From contig NZ_JARJHL010000005.1 in NCBI RefSeq assembly GCF_029309835.1, positions 62,001-126,000 of the forward strand: 64,000 nt of DNA, written 5' to 3'. Shown piece by piece: positions 51,444 to 61,182 of the stretch. The notes beneath the pieces are model-generated. The model was given only the letters and a program-made list of their open reading frames with translations. It was not told the DNA's origin and did no database searches. A program made the translations under genes and the position numbers. Each line of letters opens with the position of its first letter. Position 1 is the first letter of the stretch. The DNA comes from Paracoccus sp. DMF-8. Its GTDB lineage: Bacteria; Pseudomonadota; Alphaproteobacteria; Rhodobacterales; Rhodobacteraceae.

Positions 51444-51902
51444 CTACATGTCGCTCAGCAGATCGCCCGCCTGAACCCGGCCAATATTGCCCAGAAGCTG
51501 ACGGATCAGGGTCGCGCCCTCGATCCCCGGATCGGTCACGCGCTGCGACAGCACGACGACGCGGCCGCGTTCCAGCCCAAAGGATTCGACATTCGACACC
51601 GTCCCGTTTTCGGCAAAGCGGATGGCGATGACCTGACGTTCGACCTCGCGCGGTTCGCGGGCGCCGTAATATTCCCAACGCGAACCGACGTAATACATGC
51701 TGGATCCGACCAGCAGGCCCTGCGCACTGGGCTGGCCGATCAGCCCTTCCAGATCGGTGCGGCTGGTCTGGCCGATGACAACCTGGCTCAGGGCGTCCTG
51801 CGGCGGAATATAGCCGTGATTGCGATACACGGGGGCGCAGGCGGCGACCGCCAGCGGCAAAACCAAGGCCAGCGCGAATACATGCTGCCTGAAAATCGTC
51901 AT
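51444..51902 (-). CDS. bamE: Outer membrane protein assembly factor BamE (SmpA/OmlA)
   Basis: A 152-residue lipoprotein. Signal peptide FALALVLPLAVAAC with a lipobox Cys; the SmpA/OmlA core follows (QVVIGQTSRTDLEGLIGQPS, YYVGSRWEYYGAREP, RQVIAIRFAENGTV). Part of the BAM machinery inserting beta-barrel proteins. The start at 51902 matches the signal peptide; the open frame extends further without sense. Divergent from the DUF177 gene, the usual arrangement in Rhodobacterales. Intact. Confidence 0.88.
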   Translation of the reverse strand: MTIFRQHVFALALVLPLAVAACAPVYRNHGYIPPQDALSQVVIGQTSRTDLEGLIGQPSAQGLLVGSSMYYVGSRWEYYGAREPREVERQVIAIRFAENGTVSNVESFGLERGRVVVLSQRVTDPGIEGATLIRQLLGNIGRVQAGDLLSDM

Positions 51903-52018
51903 CTTGCTGGCCCTGTCCCTTACGCGCCTGTTGACGCCGCCGGACAGCCTTAGCAAACTCGGTCCCCACGCTCAAGAATATCCCTGCCCGACGGGGTTTG
52001 CCAAGCAAAGGTCTACCG

Positions 52019-52537
52019 ATGGCTCCTGCCGATAAAACCAGTTCCCGCCTGCGCGTCGCCCATCTGAATCCGCGACAGCCGACGCCTTTCGTGCTGGAAC
52101 CCGATGCGGTCACACGCAATGCGCTGGCCCGGGAACTGGGGCTGATCGACCTGCCTGCGCTGCATTTTTCCGGGCAGATCGCGCCCGCGATGAACGATGC
52201 CTGGCGGCTGGAAGGCGACATGACCGCGCGGGTCGTCCAGCCCTGCGTGGTCACGCTGGAACCCGTGCCCGCCGATCTGCACGAATCGGTGACGCGGCTG
52301 TATTCCCCCCATGCCGCCGATCCCGAAACCGACGACGCGGAAATGCCCGATGACGAAATCGAGCGGCTTGGCCAGTATATCGACCTCGCCGCCGTCATGG
52401 CCGAGGCGCTGGCCCTGGCCCTGCCGCTCTATCCGCGTGCGCCGGGGGCGGAACTGGCCCCGGCCGATGCGGATGCCGAGACCCGCCGCCCCTTTGCCGG
52501 GCTGGCGGATCTGATGAAGAAAAAGGACGGGGCCTGA
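52019..52537 (+). CDS. DUF177 (YceD-like) protein
   Basis: A 172-residue cytoplasmic protein of the DUF177/YceD family, associated with ribosome and fatty-acid genes. Family features: ALHFSGQIAPAMNDAWRLEG, VVQPCVVTLEPVP and a terminal PFAGLADLMKKK. The ATG at 52019 follows an AAAGG site. It normally precedes rpmF and plsX; here the next gene is betA on the opposite strand 13 bases after the stop. Intact. Confidence 0.85.
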   Translation: MAPADKTSSRLRVAHLNPRQPTPFVLEPDAVTRNALARELGLIDLPALHFSGQIAPAMNDAWRLEGDMTARVVQPCVVTLEPVPADLHESVTRLYSPHAADPETDDAEMPDDEIERLGQYIDLAAVMAEALALALPLYPRAPGAELAPADADAETRRPFAGLADLMKKKDGA

Positions 52538-52549
52538 GGGGCCGCGTTC

Positions 52550-54206
52550 CTAGCCCAGTGACCGCTGCCGGCGGTCCCAATCGGGCGCAAGCTGCGGGCC
52601 AAGGTTCATCGGCGCCAGCATCCCCTGCCCCAGAATGTGATCGGCGGCCTTTTCGCCGGTCATGATCGACGGCGCATTCAGGTTCCCGTTCGTCACGCGC
52701 GGGAAAATGGAACTGTCGGCGACCCGCAACCCCTCGACCCCGATCACGCGCAGATCCGGGCCGACCACGGCCATGGGATCATCGACCGCCCCCATCCGCG
52801 CCGTGCCGCAGGGGTGAAAGGCCGATTCGGCATGTTCGGCGATAAAGGCGTCGATCTGGTCTTCGCTGTCCACCTCGGGTCCGGGCTGGATTTCGTGGCC
52901 CCGGAAATCGGCGAAGGCGGGCTGTTCGAAAATCTCGCGCGTCAGGCGGACGCAGGCGCGGAATTCGGCCCAATCATCGGTATGGGACATGTAGTTGAAG
53001 CGGATTTCCGGCGCCTCGGCCGGGTCGCTGCTGCGCAGCCGCACCGTGCCGCGCGATTTCGACCGCATCGGCCCGACATGGGCCTGGAAGCCGTGGCCGT
53101 CCACCGCCGACTTGCCGTCATAGCGCACGGCCAGCGGCAGGAAGTGATACTGGATATCGGGATAGTCGATCCCCGGACGCGACCGGATGAAGCCGCAGCT
53201 CTCGAACTGGTTCGAGGCGCCCGAGGCCTGCCGTCGACCAGCCATTGCGCCCCGATCGAACCCTTGCCCCACAGGTTCCAGTGTTTATACAGCGTGACCG
53301 GCTTGGTCGCGGTATATTGCATATAGATTTCAAGGTGATCTTGCAGGTTCGCCCCGACGCCCGGACGATCCGCCAGAGGCGTGATGCCATGTTCCCGCAG
53401 GTGATCCGCCGGACCGATGCCCGACATCATCAGGATTTTCGGCGTGTTGATCGAACAGGCGGAAATCACCACCTCGCGCGCCGCAGAGACGGTTTCGACA
53501 CCGCTGCCGGTGCGGATCTCGACCCCGGTCGCGCGGCGTCCGTCAAAGATCACGCGCTGCGCCAGGCCCCGGCGCAGGTTCAGCAGCCCGGTGCGCAGCG
53601 CGGGGCGCAGATAGGCATTGGCGGCGGACCAGCGGCGACCTTCCCAGATCGTCGCCTCCATCGCGCCGAAGCCTTCCTGCTGGGCGCCGTTGTAATCTTC
53701 GGTGATCGGATAGCCCGCTTCGCGACCCGCGCGGATAAAGGCGTTGAACAGCGGGTTCTTGCGCTGGCCGCGCGTCACATGCAGGGGCCGGTGGTGCCGC
53801 GATAATCGCTGACCGCGCCATGCGAGGTCTCCATCCGGATGAAATAGGGCAGAACATCGGCATAGGACCAGCCCGCCGCGCCCGTTTCCGCCCAATGGTC
53901 GAAATCGCGCGCATGACCGCGCACATAGACCATCCCGTTGATCGAGGACGACCCGCCCAGCACCTTGCCGCGCGGCGTCACCAGACGGCGGTTGTTCAGA
54001 TGCGGTTCGGGCTCGGACGAAAACCCCCAGTCATAGCGCGACATGTTCATCGGATAGGACAGGGCGGCAGGCATCTGGATGAAGGGCCCGATGTCGCTGC
54101 CGCCATATTCGATCAGATCGACGCGCTTTCCGGCCATGACCAGCCGATAGGCCAGCGCGCAGCCTGCCGAACCCGCGCCGATGATGACGTAATCTGCATT
54201 GCTCAT
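52550..54206 (-). CDS. betA: Choline dehydrogenase BetA, two frameshifts
   Basis: GMC-family flavoenzyme oxidising choline to betaine aldehyde. N terminus [17 protein letters not shown] (FAD), [19 protein letters not shown] (GMC signature 1), and after a frame change near 53790, [20 protein letters not shown] (signature 2). After a second near 53230, [12 protein letters not shown] and [20 protein letters not shown] with the catalytic His/Asn region. About 550 residues, as in known BetA proteins. It lies 10 bases after the betB stop and is last in the betI-betB-betA operon. Confidence 0.92.
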
Positions 54207-54216
54207 GGCATCATCC

Positions 54217-55664
54217 TCAATAGGGGGCCTCGACGGGGCCGGTGCCGACATAGACGGTTTTCAACTGCGAATAATGTTCGATGGCGGCGGCCGAGTTTTC
54301 GCGCCCGACCCCCGACATCTTGACCCCGCCAAAGGGCATTTCGACGGGCGTCAGGTTATAGGCGTTGATCCAGCAGGTGCCCGCCTCCAGCGCGGCAACG
54401 ACGCGATGGGCGCGGGCCAGATCGCTGGTGAAGACGCCCGCGGCAAGGCCAAAGCTGGTCGCATTGGCGCGGGCCACGGCCTCGGCTTCGCTGGCGAATG
54501 ACAGGACGGTCATCACCGGGCCAAAGATTTCATCCCGCGCGATGGTCATCCCGTCGGTCGCATCGGCGAATACCGTGGGCGGGATGAATGCCCCCTCGCC
54601 CGCGCCGCCGCAGACCAGCCGCGCGCCTTCGGCCTGACCGGCGGCGATGGCCTCGCGGATCTTGCCAAGCTGGGCCGCGCTGATGATCGGGCCGTGCTGG
54701 GTGTCGGGGTCCAGCGGGTCGCCCATGCGCACATCGGCGCAGCGTTCGGCCAGCCGTTTCAGGAATGCGTCATGCAGCCCCTGCTGCACGAACACCCGCG
54801 TCCCGTTCGAACAGATCTGCCCCGAGGAATAGAAATTCGCCAGGATCGCCGCGCCGACCGCGTCCTCCAGACTGGCATCGTCAAAGACGATCAGGGGCGA
54901 TTGCCGCCCAGTTCCATCGTGACATGGCGCATCCCTTCGGCGGCGGCGGCATAGACGCGCCGCCCCGTCGGCACCGATCCGGTCAGCGAAACCTTGGCCA
55001 CGCGCGGGTCGGTGACCAGCGCCGCGCCAACCGCCCCGCGCCCCTGAACGACGTTGAACAGCCCGGCGGGCGCTCCGGCCTGCATCAGGATTTCGGCCAG
55101 TTTCAGGGCACCTAGCGGCGTTTCCTCGCTTGGTTTGAAGACCATGGCATTGCCCATCGCCAGCGCCGGCGCCGATTTCCAGCAGGCGATCTGACTGGGA
55201 TAGTTCCACGCGCCAATGCCTGCGCAAACGCCCAGGGGTTCGCGGATCGTATAGGCGAAATCGCCGCCAAGCGGGATCATCTGGCCCGTCACCGTCGCCG
55301 CCAGCCCCGCGAAATATTCGATCGCATCCGCACCCGACGGCCAGTCGGCCACCGTGGTTTCCTGAATGGGCTTGCCGGTGTCCAGCGTTTCCAGCCGCGC
55401 CAGTTCATCGCCGCGCGCGCGGATCAGCCGCGCCGCCTCGGCCAGCACCCGGCCGCGTTCGACGGGACGCAGCGCGGCCCAGACCTTTTGCGCCCGCGCC
55501 GCCGATTCGGTCGCCAGCGCGACCTGCGCGGGCGATGCCTCGCGCAGGCGGGCGATCACCTGCCCGGTATAGGGATACAGCACATCCAGCGCCGGGCCTT
55601 CGCCTTCGACATGGGCGCCGTCGATGAACAGGCTTGCCACGGGTTGGGCGTCATATTGGCTCAT
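54217..55664 (-). CDS. betB: Betaine aldehyde dehydrogenase BetB, one frameshift
   Basis: NAD-dependent oxidation of betaine aldehyde to glycine betaine. Motifs: [57 protein letters not shown] (general base Glu) and, after a frame change near 54900, [16 protein letters not shown] with the catalytic Cys and [12 protein letters not shown]. The missing base falls between MELGG and SPLIVFDDA. The ATG at 55664 overlaps the betI stop (ATGA). About 483 residues. Confidence 0.92.
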
Positions 55665-56230
55665 TTCAGGGCATCCTTCAGGTAATCGCGGATCATGGAT
55701 TCGGCGGCCTCGTGACCCATCCGGCTGGACAGGGCGGCGCGCAGATAAACGCCGTCAATCAGCGCGCCAAGGGTTTCGGCCAGCGCCTCGGCCCGGTCGG
55801 GTGCAAGCGACCGCAGCACCGCCAGCAGATTCGAGCGCAGCCGGTGGCGATAGATGTGCAGCAGCCGCGCCGCTTCGGGTTCGACCAGCGCCAGCGCGTA
55901 GAAATTCAGCCAGGCGGCAATCGTGTCGCGGTCAAAGTTCGGCCCCGCGAAAGAGGCCGATATGATCGCATCCAGCCCCTGCTGCGGGGTCGTGGCGGTT
56001 TTCATGCCAGCAACCACCGCGCCCCGGTAATCGGTCAGGATCTGCCGCATCGCCGCCAGGAAAATCCGTGTCTTGGACCCGAAATAGTGATGCGCCAGGG
56101 CCGAGGACATGCCCGCCTCGCGCGCGATCTGCGCAACCGTCACATCCAGCGAACCGCTGCGGCCGACCGACCGGATGGCAGCTTTGATTAAGGCTGCCTT
56201 TCGGATAGGCTCGGCACCGATTTTGGGCAT
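55661..56230 (-). CDS. betI: Choline-responsive TetR repressor BetI
   Basis: A 189-residue TetR-family repressor with helix-turn-helix [20 protein letters not shown] and the BetI-type core [18 protein letters not shown]. It represses bet genes and is released by choline. The start at 56230 follows a strong GGAGGTCGAA site; the longer frame to 56311 crosses the operator. First gene of the betIBA operon, divergent from choX. A palindromic operator lies in the intergenic region. Intact. Confidence 0.9.
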   Translation of the reverse strand: MPKIGAEPIRKAALIKAAIRSVGRSGSLDVTVAQIAREAGMSSALAHHYFGSKTRIFLAAMRQILTDYRGAVVAGMKTATTPQQGLDAIISASFAGPNFDRDTIAAWLNFYALALVEPEAARLLHIYRHRLRSNLLAVLRSLAPDRAEALAETLGALIDGVYLRAALSSRMGHEAAESMIRDYLKDALK

Positions 56231-56291
56231 TTCGACCTCCGTCCGGTTGCCCGGCCCGAAAAATTTCTTGCCAGATTGGCGTAACTCAATC

Positions 56292-56311
56292 TTAATTGAC
56301 TCGTCAATCAA
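56292..56311. promoter_or_regulatory. Probable BetI operator
   Basis: TTAATTGAC (56292-56300), TC, GTCAATCAA (56303-56311): nine-base arms matching in eight positions, the inner six perfect. It lies between divergent betI and choX starts, where BetI is expected to bind and control both operons. Confidence 0.7.
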
Positions 56312-56328
56312 TAAACAGGGAGAACAGA

Positions 56329-57276
56329 ATGAACATGACCCCCGCAGGCCTTGCCGCCGCCCTGACCGCCATGTCGCTGCTGGCCGGGCCCGCCGTGGCA
56401 GCCGAGCCCGCCGAATGCCAGAACGTGGTGTTGTCCGATGTCGGCTGGACCGATATCACCGCGACGACGGCGCTGACCTCGACCGTGCTGCAGGCGCTTG
56501 GCTACCAACCGGACATCAAGATCCTGTCGCTGCCGGTGACCTATACGGCGATGGCACAGGGCGATGTCGACATCTTCCTGGGCAACTGGATGCCGACACA
56601 GGAAAACGACGTGCGCCCCTATCTTGATTCGGGCGCGGTCGAAACCGTTCGCACGAATCTGGTCGGGGCGAAATACACGCTGGCCACCAACAAGGCGGGC
56701 GCCGATCTGGGCATCACCGACTTTGCCAAGCTGGCCGAACATCAGGATGCGCTGGACGGCAAGATCTATGCGATCGAGCCGGGCAATGACGGCAACCGCC
56801 TGCTGCTGGACATGGTCGCCAAGGACAGCTTTGGCACCGGCACCTTCGAGATCGTCGAAAGCTCGGAACAGGGCATGCTGGCGCAGGTCGCCCGCGCCGA
56901 TAGTCAGAGCAAGCCGGTGGTCTTTCTGGGCTGGGAACCCCACCCGATGAACGCCCAGTTCGAGATGACCTATCTGACCGGCGGCGATGACATCTTTGGC
57001 CCGAATTTCGGCGGTGCGCAGGTCGATACCAATGTCCGCAAGGGGCTGGTGCAGGAATGCCCGAACCTTGGCAAGTTTCTGGAAAATCTGGAATTCTCCC
57101 TGCCTCTGGAAAACGAGATCATGGGCAGGATCCTGAACGATGGCGAGGATCCGGCGCAGGCCGCCAAGGCCTGGCTGCAGGACAACCCCGATGCCGCCAC
57201 CCCGTGGCTGGCCGATGTGACCACCTTTGACGGCGGGGATGCGCAGGCTGCCCTTTCGGCGGGGCTGGCAAAGTGA
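56329..57276 (+). CDS. choX: Choline ABC transporter substrate-binding protein ChoX
   Basis: A 315-residue periplasmic protein of the OpuAC/ProX type. Signal peptide (MTPAGLAAALTAMSLLAGPA, cleaved near AVAAEP), then VVLSDVGWTDITATTAL, VDIFLGNWMPTQENDVRPYL and VFLGWEPHPMNAQF. The Trp and Tyr residues of the aromatic choline cage are present in these segments. The ATG at 56329 follows AGGGAGA. The stop overlaps a GTG start of a hydrolase. Intact. Confidence 0.92.
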   Translation: MNMTPAGLAAALTAMSLLAGPAVAAEPAECQNVVLSDVGWTDITATTALTSTVLQALGYQPDIKILSLPVTYTAMAQGDVDIFLGNWMPTQENDVRPYLDSGAVETVRTNLVGAKYTLATNKAGADLGITDFAKLAEHQDALDGKIYAIEPGNDGNRLLLDMVAKDSFGTGTFEIVESSEQGMLAQVARADSQSKPVVFLGWEPHPMNAQFEMTYLTGGDDIFGPNFGGAQVDTNVRKGLVQECPNLGKFLENLEFSLPLENEIMGRILNDGEDPAQAAKAWLQDNPDAATPWLADVTTFDGGDAQAALSAGLAK

Positions 57277-58217
57277 TCCGCCGCGCGCGGCACAAACCCG
57301 CGCCGGCCGCCCCTGCGGCAAGCGCCGTCCTGACGCTGTGCCTTGCGCTTGGGGCCGGCGGCGCCATGGCCGCGCCGGTCGCCCTGCCCGATCAGGAAGG
57401 CTGGGCCGCCGCGCGCACCAGCACCGGAACGGCGCAGGGCATCCGGCTTGGCTATGTCGAACTGGGCGAGGCACCGGGCAGCGCCACCGGCCTGCCCGTC
57501 ATCCTGATCCACGGCTATACCGACAGCAGCCGCAGCTGGTCCCTGCTGGCCGGGCCGCTGCGCGACGCCCTGCCCGGCCGCCGCATCATCGCGGTGGAAC
57601 TGCGCGGGCATGGCATCTCGGATGCGCCGGAATGCTGCTATGGTCCGGACAATCTCGCCGATGACCTGAAGGGCGCGATGGATGCGCTTGGCATTGCGCG
57701 GGCGGATCTGGTCGGCCATTCGCTCGGCTCGATCACGGCGGCGGAACTGGCCGCGACCCATCCCGACCGCGTGAACCGGCTGGTGCTGGCCTCCTCGGCG
57801 ACGGCAATTCCGGCGGCGGCATCTGAATGGCTGTGGCAGGAAATCCCGGCGCTGCCCGACCAGATCGACCCCGCGGACGCATTCATGACGGCGTGGTTCG
57901 CCAACCCGAACCCCGTGCCGCCCGATTTCCTGTCGCGCGAAATGGCCGAGGCAGCAGCCATCCCGAAACATGTCTGGACCGGCGTTCTGACCAGCCTGAC
58001 CACCCATGACTGGACCATGCTGGCCCCGCGCATCTCTGCGCCGACGCTGGTCCTGTGGGGCGATCAGGACGGGCTGTTCGGCCCCGAATCGCAGGCGGCG
58101 CTGCACGCGGCCCTGCCCGGCGCCGACACCCTGACCTATCCGGGGCTGGGGCATAATTTTTTCTGGGAACAACCCGATCAGGCGGCAGGGGATATCGCCG
58201 CCTTTCTCAAGAAATGA
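57273..58217 (+). CDS. Exported alpha/beta hydrolase inside the choline transport operon
   Basis: A 314-residue hydrolase with a signal peptide (AASAVLTLCLALGAGGAMAA). Fold motifs: VILIHGYTDSSRSW (oxyanion), nucleophile elbow VGHSLGSITA, Asp in LWGDQDGLFG and His in GLGHNFFW, so the triad is complete. GTG start at 57273 overlapping the choX stop, hence translated with choX. In relatives this slot holds other choline-releasing genes or none. It may free choline from choline esters in the periplasm; the substrate is inferred from position only. Intact. Confidence 0.85.
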   Translation: MIRRARHKPAPAAPAASAVLTLCLALGAGGAMAAPVALPDQEGWAAARTSTGTAQGIRLGYVELGEAPGSATGLPVILIHGYTDSSRSWSLLAGPLRDALPGRRIIAVELRGHGISDAPECCYGPDNLADDLKGAMDALGIARADLVGHSLGSITAAELAATHPDRVNRLVLASSATAIPAAASEWLWQEIPALPDQIDPADAFMTAWFANPNPVPPDFLSREMAEAAAIPKHVWTGVLTSLTTHDWTMLAPRISAPTLVLWGDQDGLFGPESQAALHAALPGADTLTYPGLGHNFFWEQPDQAAGDIAAFLKK

Positions 58218-58285
58218 CCCGATAGGCTGGTCGTTTCCCACCATGTCAGGCCCGAACCGGGCCCAGCTCTGGAACAGGAGAGCAA

Positions 58286-59137
58286 ATGGATAAACTCACC
58301 GAGCTTGTCACATCCGAAAAGATCCCCGTCGGCCGCACGGCCAAGGCGATCTTCGACTGGCTGAATGCCAATGCCGCCCCGCTGTTCAACGCCATTTCAA
58401 GACTGCTGGAATCGCTGATCAACGGCATTCTGGCGATGCTGGAGTTTCCGCATCCGCTGGTGTTCATCCTGGTCGTCGTGGCGCTGACCTGGTTCTTGCA
58501 ACGCAACTGGAAAGTCTGCCTGCTGGTCGGGCTTGGCTTTCTGTTCATCCTCAATCAGGGCTATTGGGACCCGACGATGCAATCGCTGACGCTGGTCCTG
58601 TCGGCCTGCGTGGTCTGCATGGTCGTGGGCGTGCCGATCGGCATCGCGGCGGCGCACCGGCCCCGGCTTTACGCCTGGATGCGCCCGGTTCTGGACCTGA
58701 TGCAGACGCTGCCGACCTTTGTCTATCTGATTCCGGCCATCGTGTTTTTCGGCATCGGCATGGTGCCGGGCCTGATCGCCACGGTGATTTTCGTCTTGCC
58801 CGCGCCGATCCGGCTGACCTATCTGGGCATCAAATCGACCCCGGCCGCGCTGGTCGATGCCGCGACCGCATTCGGCGCGACCCCGCGCCAGCTTTTGTGG
58901 AAGGTCGAACTGCCCAGTGCCATGCCGCAGATCATGGCCGGTCTGAACCAGACCATCATGCTGTCGCTGTCGATGGTCGTCATCGCGGCGCTGGTCGGGG
59001 CTTCTGGCCTTGGCGTGCCGGTGGTGCGGGCGCTGAACAGCGTGAACACCGCGCTTGGTTTCGAAAGCGGCTTCATCATCGTCGTCGTCGCGATCATGCT
59101 GGACCGTATGCTGAGGGTGGGGAAGCATCGCGACTAA
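58286..59137 (+). CDS. choW: Choline ABC transporter permease ChoW
   Basis: A 283-residue permease of the ProW/OpuAB type with about six helices. Features: TWFLQRNWKVCLLVGLGFLF, LDLMQTLPTFVYLIPAIVFF, and the ATPase-contact region DAATAFGATPRQLLWKVELP. Preceded by GGAGAGC. It sits between the hydrolase and choV. Intact. Confidence 0.92.
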   Translation: MDKLTELVTSEKIPVGRTAKAIFDWLNANAAPLFNAISRLLESLINGILAMLEFPHPLVFILVVVALTWFLQRNWKVCLLVGLGFLFILNQGYWDPTMQSLTLVLSACVVCMVVGVPIGIAAAHRPRLYAWMRPVLDLMQTLPTFVYLIPAIVFFGIGMVPGLIATVIFVLPAPIRLTYLGIKSTPAALVDAATAFGATPRQLLWKVELPSAMPQIMAGLNQTIMLSLSMVVIAALVGASGLGVPVVRALNSVNTALGFESGFIIVVVAIMLDRMLRVGKHRD

Positions 59138-60146
59138 TGCCGTCGAATTCGACAATGTCTGCATCGTCTTCGGAAACCGCCCCTCGGACGCGCTGCCGCT
59201 GATGGATCAGGGGATGGAACGCGGCCCGATCAAGGCCGAAACCGGGCAGGTTCTGGGCGTCCACAACTGCAGCCTGACCGTTGCCGAGGGCGGGATTCTG
59301 GTCCTGATGGGCCTGTCCGGTTCGGGCAAATCGACGCTGTTGCGCGGGGTCAATGCGCTGAACCCGGTGTGTCGGGGCGATGTGCGGATCATGGATGGTC
59401 AGGGCGGCATGGTGTCGGTCACCAAGGCGCGCGGCAATGAATTGCGCGACATCCGGCTGAACAAGATTTCCATGGTGTTCCAGCAATTCGGCCTGCTGCC
59501 ATGGCGGACGGTGCGCGAAAACGTCGGCCTCGGGCTGGAGCTTGCGGGGATCCCTCCGGCGCAAAAGGCCGAACGCGTCGACCGCCAGCTTGCCACCGTC
59601 GGCCTGACCGATTGGGCCGAACGCAAGGTTGGCGATCTGTCGGGCGGCATGCAGCAGCGCGTCGGTCTGGCCCGCGCCTTTGCGACCGATGCCCCGATCC
59701 TCTTGATGGACGAGCCGTTTTCCGCGCTGGACCCGCTGATCCGGTCGCGCCTGCAAGATGAGCTGCTGGAGCTTCAGGCCAAGACCCGACGCACCATCAT
59801 CTTTGTCAGCCACGATCTGGACGAGGCCTTCAAGCTGGGCAACCGCATCGCCCTGATGGAAGGCGGGCGCATCGTCCAGGTCGGCACCGCGCAGGAAATC
59901 ATCGCAAATCCGGTGAATGAATATGTCGAGCAGTTCGTCGCGCATATGAACCCGCTGATGGTCCTGCGCGCCATCGACGTCGCCGAACCCGGCGAGGCCG
60001 AGGGCCGCCCCCTGCCCCGCGACCTGCCCGTGCGCGAGGTGCTTTGGGCGCTGTGCGACCGCGAAACCGCCCCGATCCTTGGCGGTGGACGGGTCAGCCG
60101 GCAGGGCGTCATTTCGGCCCTGATCGAACCGCGCGGCCAGTCCTGA
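59137..60146 (+). CDS. choV: Choline ABC transporter ATPase ChoV
   Basis: ATPase of the choline importer. Walker A LMGLSGSGKSTLLRG, Q-loop MVFQQFGLLPWRTVREN, signature DLSGGMQQRVGLARAF, Walker B ILLMDEPFSALDPLIR and switch His in FVSHDLDEAF; the C-terminal part is CBS-like. An in-frame ATG at 59202 opens the protein, but upstream codons in the same frame encode NAVEFDNVCIVFGNRPSDAL, the normal ChoV N terminus, with no start codon. A lost or gained base near the choW stop is the likely cause, so the true start is near 59137. Confidence 0.9.
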
Positions 60147-60148
60147 AA

Positions 60149-60191
60149 AAATCCGGGCCTGACCAAATCCGGGCCTAAAAAATCCGGTCTT
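60149..60191. repeat. Three direct repeats after choV
   Basis: AAATCCGGGCCT occurs at 60149-60160 and 60165-60176, and AAATCCGGTCT at 60180-60191 (one T more spacing), just after the choV stop, separated by four-base spacers. No hairpin terminator is apparent. Confidence 0.65.
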
Positions 60192-60234
60192 GACCCTGAT
60201 TTCCGCGCCGCCGAACGGTGGGGCGGATCCCGTT

Positions 60235-61135
60235 TCAGCTCTCCATTGCGATAACGACAGGCGCCCTGCGCCGCGCCACCGCCTGCGCCAGGTGATATAG
60301 CAGATCGCGGCTATCATCAGCGCACCACCGGCGATGACCCAGACATCAATCGCCTCGTGAAAGACCAGCGCCCCCAGCAGGCTCGCCCATAGCAATTGCA
60401 GGAATGTCACCGGCTGCGTCACCGTCAGGGGCGCCGCCGCAAAGGCGCGGGTCATCGCATAATGCCCCGCCGTCGCGAAAAACGCCGTGCCCGCCAGCAC
60501 CAGACATTGCTGCGCACTGGGCGTCACCCAATCCATCGCGGCAAAGGGCGCCGGCCCGATGCAGACGGTCAGCGACATCATCGCGACGACCACCGCAGCC
60601 GGCACCATGCCCGCCAGCCGCTTGGCGACCAGATAGGACAGGCCAAAGCAGATCGAGGCGCCGATCTGCGACAGATGCCCCGGCTGCAACTCCCGCAGCC
60701 CCGGCCGCAACACGATCATCGCGCCGATCAGCGCCACGCCGATCGCCATGCCGCGCCGCCAGGATATCCGTTCGCCCATCAGCAGCGCCGCGCCGATGGT
60801 GACGACGATGGGATTCAGGTAACCGATCGCGGTGACCTCGGCCACGGTGATGCGCGCCATGGCATAGAACCACAGCACGACCGCCAGCGTATGCAGCACG
60901 CCCCGCAGCGCAAACAGCCGCCAGACCTGCGCCGAAAACCCCCGGCGCAACGCGGGCAGCAGGACCGGCAAGGTAAACACCAGACCAAAGACAAAGCGCA
61001 GAAAGCCGCCTCGAGCGCTGGCAAGGCGGTGCCCAGCCAGCGGACCAGACCATTGACGGCGACGAAACACAGACCGGTGGCCAGCATCCACACAATGCCG
61101 ACCAGATCGTTGCGGGTGGAACTGTTCATGACCAT
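60235..61135 (-). CDS. EamA/DMT-family transporter, two frameshifts
   Basis: About 300 residues with ten helices in two EamA repeats. N terminus LVGIVWMLATGLCFVAVNGL in one frame to about 61015, then FVFGLVFTLPVLLPALRRGF, TAIGYLNPIVVTIGAALLMG and HYAMTRAFAAAPLTVTQPVT in a second. Near 60275 the frame must change again to end VARRRAPVVIAMES at 60235; otherwise it would run far into antisense of choV. The exporter substrate is unknown. Start at 61135 or 61129 (MNSSTRND). Confidence 0.82.
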
Positions 61136-61182
61136 GCCCCGCCATGCGCCGCCCGCCCGCCAAAGGCAAGCCCGCCGACCGA

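Noticed and set aside
59094..60234. Continuation of the EamA transporter frame far past its last helix
   Set aside because: It runs antisense to choV; a frame change near 60275 gives a normal transporter C terminus and stop at 60235.
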